Position numbers and translations under genes: made by a program. Below, one piece after another: positions 1 to 9,000 of a stretch of DNA of 64,000 nt. Source of the stretch: Rugalucina vietnamica (taxonomy: Eukaryota; Mollusca; Bivalvia; Lucinida; Lucinidae); assembly GCA_964017185.1 (NCBI GenBank), contig OZ024884.1, forward strand, positions 17,258,548 to 17,322,547. The letters run 5' to 3'. The notes below the pieces were generated by a model that saw only the letters and a list, made by a program, of their open reading frames with translations, did no database searches and was not told the origin of the DNA. Numbering within the stretch: position 1 is the stretch's first letter; each line of letters starts with the position of its first letter.

Positions 1-644
1 ATAAATTTTGCCTGACCACAATTGTCTACAACCCATCTTAGACCGAGCACAGCCTTGTATGTTAGATTCTGATACGTGTCTAGAAATGCACCCTGTACAA
101 TATCATTGTATTGCTTATTTTCAAAGTTTATTGCACTCTGATATTGCTTCTTTTCTGGTTTCCCGAGAAGGAAAACTACTCGTATCTTTTGGTTTTCAAA
201 CATACTGATATTTCCCCATGTATTTCGGATGAATTTACGTCGTTCGAAATTGCCGGTCGCAGTATGTACAAGCACCAACACAAACAAATCGCTCACTCCG
301 GAACAAATATTTTCACTGTTAATAAGGTAACTGGTATTTTGAATGGCTAAGTTTGTTGCTTCATCAGTTTTATTTGTGTCTGACTTTGTACGTTTTTCAT
401 TTGACCCACTAGCATTCAAATAACCGTGTAAAACCACAGTAGCTGGCACAGTTCTATTGTTAGCAAACGCAACAGTTTGAAATGATGTCACGATTCTGGT
501 AGCAAAAGTTACAGTTTGAAATGATGTCACGAAAGCACTGTATCTGTAAATTGATAATACCAATGCTAATATAATCATGGAGAGGAGTAAGGTCTCTGTT
601 CTTGGACGGGAACATTTGCTCATCGGTTGCTGTAGAGTTTTCAT
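1..644 (-). CDS. Beta-1,3-galactosyltransferase family protein, 5' part (cut by window edge)
   Basis: Golgi type II glycosyltransferase of the Galactosyl_T (GT31) family, which adds Gal or GlcNAc in beta-1,3 linkage from a UDP-sugar. The minus strand is open for 214 codons from an ATG at 644 to the left edge. Seen in order: a basic cytosolic tail, a membrane anchor at about residues 19-33 (LLLSMIILALVLSIY), a Ser/Thr/Asn-rich stem, then the start of the catalytic domain with FVLVLVHTATGNFERRKFIR, NTWG, YNDIVQGAF and DTYQNLTYK, all GT31 hallmarks. The DDD metal site lies beyond the edge. The stem holds a 39-nt tandem duplication (VTSFQTVTFA then VTSFQTVAFA). A good splice acceptor (pyrimidine-rich, ending in ACAG) sits at about 662, so the ATG probably lies in the second exon behind a 5' leader exon. 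Donor and acceptor sugars cannot be told from this part. Confidence 0.88.
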   Translation of the reverse strand, partial: MKTLQQPMSKCSRPRTETLLLSMIILALVLSIYRYSAFVTSFQTVTFATRIVTSFQTVAFANNRTVPATVVLHGYLNASGSNEKRTKSDTNKTDEATNLAIQNTSYLINSENICSGVSDLFVLVLVHTATGNFERRKFIRNTWGNISMFENQKIRVVFLLGKPEKKQYQSAINFENKQYNDIVQGAFLDTYQNLTYKAVLGLRWVVDNCGQAKF

Positions 645-1324
645 CGCAGCAGATTCAGTTCTGTAATCAAATAGTAGAAGAAACATACTAAAGGTGCAGA
701 AAACAAACAAATCGACATCAAAACCTTTAACAAACAAAATAAATTCGCAACAGGAATACACAAGACTGAAATGAATAGTCAAATGAAGAAGTAAGTGAAG
801 CTGAGCTTTCGGGAAGGGCTAATAACACGGTTAAGCATAATATGTTCTCTTTATCCCTATTTGTAATTTCGGTTGTTTCCTGAGCTTTTAGGATAGCCTC
901 GTTTGGTTCTTATTGCACAAGCTCCTAATTGTTTCTTTTAAAAATCTACGCCAAACGTTACTTATTTTATAGTTATTTGAAAAGGGTAAAACTCACAATT
1001 ACTATCCCTTGTTTTTTATTTCCAGAATGCCAGAAAACAGTTTTACTATCTTTTTTAAAAAAGTCTGGGAACTAGACGGCATTTTCGGCAAAACGCTGTC
1101 ATTTATCAAATGAAGCTTAACAAGCAAACGGACAAAATTTTATTATTTTTTTTCATGAAACTACTTTAAACTTAAGTTCAGATTTTGAAAAGGTTATTCA
1201 CTGGCTCAAATCTTAAATCATTAAAGGGCATAATAAGGGCGGATTGAATTTCGAAAACCTTGACTATACAGGCTGTCAATTATCGTTGCTATTAAACCGT
1301 CGACATTCGGGCTACTCAACATCA
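645..1324. other. Stretch with no recognised gene
   Basis: AT-rich sequence upstream of the minus-strand galactosyltransferase. It would contain that gene's first intron or promoter. I see no convincing exon or repeat here. Confidence 0.4.
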
Positions 1325-1450
1325 GGGAAACATGTCCGTGCAATAAATACCCCCCTAAACCCCAATTTTATATAGTAAAACTGTGGTTTGCAGGGGTATA
1401 CATAGTTTTCTTATTTTTGCTCTGAAAAATAGATTGTGGGTACTCGTTAG
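1325..1450 (+). repeat. Family A MITE-like repeat, left-end fragment
   Basis: It carries the left terminal motif CATCAGGGAAACATGTCCGTG, the run of Cs 'CCCCCCTAAACCCC', the TATATAG stretch and the beginning of the central segment TTCTTATTTTTGCTCTGAAA. It stops before the palindromic centre. The same order is seen in the complete copies at 22168 and 62284. Confidence 0.6.
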
Positions 1451-1650
1451 TTTGTTTGGGGCCCACTGTCAGAAAAAGAAAAACATTTAATTGCGAGTTT
1501 GCTTTAGAAATTGAAATTGCAATTAATGTTATTGCTAATACACAGTGCATATGTAGGTATACTTTGTCGTGCGAACGAATACAATCCCTAGGCTATTCGA
1601 TTAATTCATCGCCTATTCTCTGGATAACCATGGATTTCACTTTTTGAACA

Positions 1651-1945
1651 TCATCAGGAAAACATGTCCGTGACATGTATACTCCCATGCACCCCACTTT
1701 TATGTGGTAAAACTGGGGTATACAAGGGTATACCTAGTTTTCTTATTTTTGCTTCAAAACATAGATTTTGGGTACTCGATAGAGCCGCCTTGGCAAGGCG
1801 GTTTTAACGTTTACCCACGATCTATGTTTTGAGCAAAAATAAGACAAATATCCAGAAGAATGTAATGTTGTTTTTGTTTTTGTTTTTTTAATTTTCAGCT
1901 TTAAAAAATCTCTGTATATTGCATGGGCGTGTTTTCGTAATGGAT
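1651..1945 (+). repeat. Family A MITE-like repeat, near-complete
   Basis: About 295 bp. The left end ATCATCAGGAAAACATGTCC and the right end GCATGGGCGTGTTTTCGTAA form an imperfect terminal inverted repeat. In the centre AGCCGCCTTG is followed by CAAGGCGGTT, flanked by inverted copies of CTTATTTTTGCT...ACATAGATT. No protein is encoded, so a non-autonomous DNA element is the best reading. Confidence 0.7.
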
Positions 1946-3080
1946 TGGTTATCATCGTGCAATGTTGCAAAAAATGTGATGGAATTTTTCAGACTTCTGC
2001 ATATTACATGGGGACAAATGTTTTGAAATATTTGACGGTTTCTGGCAATGATCCCATAGCGAGGTCAACAATATGTAGACATGGAAAACTACAAAAATCA
2101 TTTGACAAAATTAATTACAATAATTGTAATTTATGATTATTTTGGAGACTATACAGTGTATTTATTACTTCGCCACGCAATTAATAATTTGCAATTTCTT
2201 TTTACAAAGAATGCGTTAAGCGGAATTTCTTAATGTAACGATACAGATTATATGCAGTATGTCTTAGATTTATAGTTGAAAGTGATTTATGCTATTTGCT
2301 TTCTTAGGCATAACTATCTTGTCAATGGTTCGGTTTGTCAATCAATTCCATCGTGCGAAGTTAACGTGAATTACGCTGTAGCAGCTTTATTTCAGCTTCT
2401 GAATTTGTATTTTTAAAGTTTTATTTTGGAAAGCAGCATTTTTTCCTGCTTCAGAGCTTGCCTTCAAACCTTTTGTCATCAACTACATTATTAAACCTTC
2501 TGGTTGCTTACGGACTAGATGATAAAACACGTGTCTCTATCGTCTATCGCACCTACGGGTAGAGTAACATCTTGTGAACTTGCGAATCAATAAATTAGAA
2601 AAAAATGTGAATATTGATTTTAACTTTGTTAAATTCGCTTACCTTATTTACAACTATTTCATCTGTTTTTGTACTAGTTTGTCATACTATATACATATAG
2701 GATATTTACCAAATGCTAAAGGTGACGCGCAGGGGCATATTTAGACACGAGAATAAATAGGCCATGCCATTTGAAACAGCTCTCTCGTCTATTGCTACGC
2801 CTATATGTTTGCATCAGATTTGCAATGGTGTTTGACACCCTAGTGGTCTCCATTTCACCATTTGAATATTTTGAATAACTTTGGAGGCGTATTCGGGGCC
2901 CAGTGAGCCGTTGTAATTATACATAAAGGACATTTATGTTTTTCTGTAATTGCTATACGACTTTAAAAATTCAATTGGCGTTTATCGCGTGAACTAACTA
3001 TACATAGAGCACAATGTCAAACCATCGTGTTTATTTTATTTTTAACACCTTCATCATTTTGTAGCACCATTAAGCTGGAG
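1946..3080. other. Stretch with no recognised gene
   Basis: AT-rich intergenic DNA. The last part would include the promoter and 5' leader of the sulfotransferase gene whose start codon is at 3081. I see no repeat family or exon that I can name. Confidence 0.4.
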
Positions 3081-6000
3081 ATGACTTCAACTTTTACAAC
3101 GACGAGACCAAGACGTAACTGTATTGTGTTATGGACGCTTGTTATTCTAGCTGGTGTGATGATGCTCTCATTCAAAGGTAAAATTGATATAAAGGCAGAA
3201 TAGAAAGGCAAGGGATTGATCATGCAATTAAATGAGCGGCGGCGCGAGCAAACCGGTCTGCGGGGTTTCCGACCAGGTCTGACACAAACCGACCTGTGCA
3301 GTCTCAGAAGCAGGCTAGACGCTACAAGTTTCGGATTTAAGAAGAAGAGAAATTGTACTATCGGTGTAGCGAAAACAAAGGCGCTGACCAGCTGTGCAGT
3401 TACTGCACAGCTGATCTGCGCCTTTGGTTTCGCATATGCAGATTGTTGCGTTTCTGATGCAGCGGTTCAAATATTGTCAGAATAGAAAGGCGAGGAATTG
3501 ATGCAATAATTAACTTTGAAGTCCCAACCCATATACAAGTCGGGAAAGTAGCGACAACACATGATGCCACATGAGTTTTAACAACACATAGGAAGAGTAA
3601 CTGATGACTAGCTCTTCCCAAGAAAAGTCGTCATCCAGCTAAAAACTTGGTTTCCTGAAAGTGGCATGTTCTTGGAAAGATTCTAAAATAATATTTGCAG
3701 TTGAGTGTTACATGTACAAGTGCATCTTTACCTCAAGTTTTCATTATTTGTACACTATCCTTATATACACGCGTTATCAAGGGTTACGTCAAATCCACAT
3801 TCGTAGTTGTGAAAAATGAATTATGAAAAGAAGGAAATCAGTCTTTCCGGGATGTCCAAATTGTTTTATATTCCACATGTTTATACCTTCGTTGGATGTT
3901 TCAGAAACTATCTTAAGGTTCCAGTCAGAGACTATTTCAACGGTCCAAGCAGGAATAACTAGCGTTTCAAAGGTCCGATCAGCCCAGGGTCACCTATACG
4001 CAAATCAGGTCAGTAAAAACGTCACATGCAAACTAGGTATATACCAGAAAACTATGTCTTTAAATACTGAATGGGGCGCACTGGCACACCTTGCTTAGAC
4101 ACATCCAGTTTAATGCATGCAATCTGTAGTTGCGGGCGGGGAGGGGGAGGACAATTCTCCTATCACAGTAAATGGTCTTTCGTCTCTCACTAATGAAAAA
4201 GACCATCATTAACTCTTGAATAGGTTCGTGTGTGTTGGTGAGTTCTTTGATGGATGACTAGGCCAATTCTAGCTCTAAACTGTCGGTTGCAAGTAGAGCA
4301 AGTCAAGATATCAGCTGGTGGCCCATTAGTATTGACTTTGCGTTCTATGCGCTTTCTTTCAGCTTCACAGGTTCTCTTTTTTCATAGAGAGCTGCTCCTT
4401 TAATGACGAGACCTCGCTGCTTTTATCGCTCCTATGCAATCTGTTCCCAAGACCCGTTGGTATGTCGAAATCCTTCAGAGAGGCATTGAGTGTGTCTTTG
4501 TAGCGTTTCTTCTGGCCACCTTGAGAGCGCTTCCCTTCTGTAGTTCTCCATAGAAGACTTTTATGGAAGTCGCTCATCAGGCATTCTTATAACATTGCCA
4601 GTCCATCTTAGCTGTGCTACCTTTAAGGCAGTACCCTGCTTTCTTCAGGACCTCTGTGTCTAGAATCTTGTCTTGCGACTTGATTTTTAATAGCTTTCTC
4701 AAACAGCTTGAGTGGAAATGGTTAAGTTTTTTTGCATGACGCTGTTATACTGTCAAGGTCTCACATGCATACAAGAGGGTTGACAGTACCACAGCCTTGT
4801 GACTTTCAGCTTGGTGTCAAGCTTGATTCCGCTCCCAGACATTTGCACGGAGTCTTCAGGATGCCACACTGGCTTTTGTAATTCTGGCAGTGACCTCATC
4901 ATCAATGTGCACTGCTCTGGAAAGAGTGCTTCTCAGGTAGGCGAATTTTTTAATAACTTTCCGTTTTTGTCCATTCACAGTGATGGTTGGTTCATTGTAC
5001 AGTTTTCCAGGTGCTGGTTGGTGTACAATCTCTGACTTTTTGTGCTGATTGTCAGATCATAGTTATCACATGACTATGAGACTTGATCCATGGCTTTATG
5101 CATTTTTACCTCTGAGCTGGTATTTATATCTATGTCGTCTGCATAGAGGAGCTCATCTAGCACATCAGTCTGCACCTTAGTTTTGGCTTACAACCTATAA
5201 GGTTTAATATATTGCCATCAAAACGGTACCTGATTGGAAAATCAGTGTCGCTGTCCTTGAAAAGCATCCATGAGCATAGCAGAAAACATCATGCTGAACA
5301 CTGTTGGTGCCATAACACACCCCAGTATGACCCCATTCGTTACCCCAAAAGGTTCTGAGAACTCCATCATTTTGCACACGTGCCTGCATGCCATCATGAA
5401 ATTGCCGCATATTTGCTATTGCTATGAATCTAGGTGGACAGCCAAACTTGGCCATAATTTTCCAGAGTCCATCACGACTAACTGTCAAAAGCTTTGGTGA
5501 GGTCGACAAACGTCTAGTATGGATCTACATTCTGTACTTGGCATTTCTCCTGAAGCTGTCTTCTTGTGAAGATCACGTCTATTGTCCCTCTGTCTTTTCT
5601 GAATCCACATTGACGTTCTGCAATAAGTCCCTTCTGATGAAGAAGAACATTCAGATTCAACAAAACAATTGCCAGTATCTTTCCAGCAACGTATAGGAGG
5701 GAGATGCCTCTGTGGTTATCACAGACTTGGTGATATCCTTTCCGCTTGTATAGGTGGATTCTGGGTGCATCCTTAAATTCTTGTGGGAAAGCTTCCTTCC
5801 TCCATATACAGTGAAACAACTCTGTCAGTTTCTCTGCCATGGATAGCCTCCCAGCCTAATAAACCTTTGCAGGAATTGCATCTGCACCGTGAGCTTTGCC
5901 AGATGACAGTTGTTGAGCTGCTTCTCTTGTTTCCATGACGGTTGGAAACAGAACATTGCTCTATATCTGTGGAACTGTGTCGATTTCATCCTTATTGATG

Positions 6001-9000
6001 CTTGATGGTCGATTGAGCACACTATTGAAATGTTCTGCCCACCTTTCCAAAATAGCCTCTTTATCTGTGAGAAGGGTGCTTCCATCTGCAGTGAACAATG
6101 TAGTGTCTCCATAACTCTTTGGGTCATAAATGGTTTTCAGTGCATCATGAAATTTCTTCATGTCCTTTCTGTCCGCAAAAGACTGAATTTCGTCTGTTTT
6201 CTTCCTCATCCAGGATTTTTGCATGTCCAGCTTGGTCTGGACTGTCTTACAGTTGTTGCTGTAGGCTGCTTTCTTAGATACTTAGCTAGTATCATCTTGA
6301 TGTGTCGTGTGCAATCGGTGTTTTTCCTCAAGAAGCCTCTGAATTTCGTCAGCATTCTCATCAAACCAGTATTGATATATGCGATGGATGTCCTACAGTA
6401 TATAGTAGATGCTGAAGAATGAACTGTTTTATGTAAAACAATCCAGTTTTTTTCGCGGTCCTCTGAATAAAACTATCCAGATTTTTTCGCGGTCCTCTGA
6501 ACTGAGATTGATTGAATCCAGTTGGTTGCAAATGTGCGTTAATAAAGCGCATGAACCACTGCAGAAGCTGAGGGTGAGGTTATGACCATTTAAAATCGAT
6601 TTAAGCCCGCCAGTAATTTTATATTACTGGTCGTTCCAAGGCGATACTTCTGTGGTGGTTCTTTCGTTTTATGTCTTGGTGTTTTTAATTTTTTTTTTGT
6701 GCTGTTGGCACCTTATGTATGTTTTCATATTTTTAGTTGAGTTTAGGTAACTGAGTGGCCACCTATTTGGAAAATAGCTGCCCATTCAGCTTGCGATATG
6801 TGTTCATGGTATAAGTACTTGATTGTTAATTTAGTTTTTTCCCGTCTCGGTTTTTGGAGTGGGAATCTTTTTTCTGATTGCGCCTTTTCCTGATCTTTGC
6901 CTACTTGTACCTTCTCATGGTGTCTTGATTAAGCTTTGAGACATTTAGTCTCTTAGGAGCTTTCTTGCTTCGATGTCGCCTCGCAGCTGGATTCTTAGGT
7001 TGAGTTTGCTGACAAGTCTATAATTTGTCCAGCAGTCTGCACCACACAAAGACATCCTGCCAGTCTGTTCTCCGCACTATGACGTAGTCTATATGATGCG
7101 TGTGTTTGGAACGGGGATGCATTCAGGATGTTTCGTTTCTATCAGGTCGACAAAGAACTGCGTTGGTCCCAGGTCTGCCGGTCTGTACCAACTCTGGCAT
7201 TAAAGTCGTCATGAAGGATAAGCTTGTCTGTAAGGGGTGTTGCAGAAATAACGTCGTCTCAGTCATTATATAACTTGTCGTTAACCTCATCACAATAAAT
7301 ACACCATTACCGTAGAAACTAGATTGCTGATCTTACCAGCACAGAAATAATTGCTGGAAAGCACATGTGGATGTTCCTAAATGTATGACTCTAAAATTAC
7401 CCTTTCATATGCTACCATAGCAGCAAACATCTCAGACATGCATGTTTGAGGAAAGAAAATGAATACGCACATGTATTTTGTTCATTATTTAAAGAGGGAC
7501 GTGCATTAACAGGGTTTTCTGGCCCACCCAAAAGCCAAAAAATAAAAGTATCTGTACGACATTTTATCTTATATGTTTTAATAGATGAAATGTCCAAATG
7601 TTTTAATCTAATATTGATTTCACTTTTATGGTTGCAATGGTTACACAAAATGGCCGCCAATATGGGCTAAAGTAGGAAAATCACAATTTTGGACCGAAAT
7701 TTAGAGGTTTAACAGAGAAGTTTACATAGAGCCCAGCTAAATACCAAAAAGATATTTTCATAAAAGATTAGTATTACAAAGATGCACAAAATGTGAAAAT
7801 ATCTTTTTGGTATTTAGCTGGGCTCATACCTAATTCTTAAAAATTGCTCTATAGATTACCTGCATTTCACTCAAAGTAAGACACCTTTATTATAAGGCCT
7901 TGTGCCAATTAATTCCACCAAGCACCAGAAGACATCCTCTAATGTGTGATAAATTGTTGATTGGGACCCCCGAAATAAAATGGGATTTTTTTTCAAAGGC
8001 GCACTTATTTGTGTTATGAAGAAAATCATGGTTTCCATAGCAACTTGTATTGTATTGTATATTGTATTTCCAGCCCATTTAGGTTCACCTCACTTTGCTA
8101 GAAGGCACCAGGTAAAATACAAGTTTTGGATACTACGCAACCATTGACCAAACTATTGGTACAGAAAAATATCTCAGAAATATGGAGTTTGATCATGTAG
8201 ATTCCAAACTACAAACCAGTCACGACATGTGGTTGTGCCAGATCGGCAACCACAAATATGATTTTTGAACATAGGGGTATACCTACAAAATCAAACATAA
8301 CTTAGATACTGATTATCCTAGCTCACTAAACATGGTATCATTTTAAAGCTTATGCTTAGGCCTTTCATCCAACTGTAGCTTGTGTAAAATATCTAAATTA
8401 TATATTCATCTAATTTGCATATTCATGAATACCGGTATTGATAGAATCATAATAGAAAATATATAAATAGAAAAAAACATAAAATGCACTGACTTCAATA
8501 ACAAACAGCCATTTTCGCATCATGTCGATAAGCGATACAACTTGATATCCCCTAACACGTAATGAATCTATGCATAAAAATTAGCTCATTTGCATATTTA
8601 TGAATATTTATAGAAATATGAGAAATTAAGAAAAAAAAATTCAATGGACTTCTAAGATATACTAATTTCAGTCAAAAATCATCACTGCGGCTTGTTGTTG
8701 TCCATTTGTTATACAATTTTTCATTTTCTAACCTGCAATCGCCCAATATTAAAATAATCTTATTTGCATATTCATGAAAATAAAATGAAAGGGCATTGAA
8801 AATGAGGGAGGGCGGATTCAATAAAATCCGTAAATATTCCACCCACCATCACTGTGGCATGTTGTCATTTATACGATTTGGCTGTCCTACCATGCAAAAT
8901 ACTATATGACAAGAATCTAGTTTGCTAACTTTGCATATTCACTGTATCATTTTCATGAATACGATGATACAAAGAAACAAGAAATTGAGATAGAATTTGA

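Noticed and set aside
4365..6552. Several 60-130-codon frames on both strands in 4.3-6.6 kb
   Set aside because: Minus-strand frames are pieces of one frameshifted LINE polyprotein; plus-strand frames are their shadows. None is a host gene.
7412..7670. Opposed 74- and 82-codon frames
   Set aside because: No family motif, no splice signals in phase with a neighbour, and they lie beside LINE remains.
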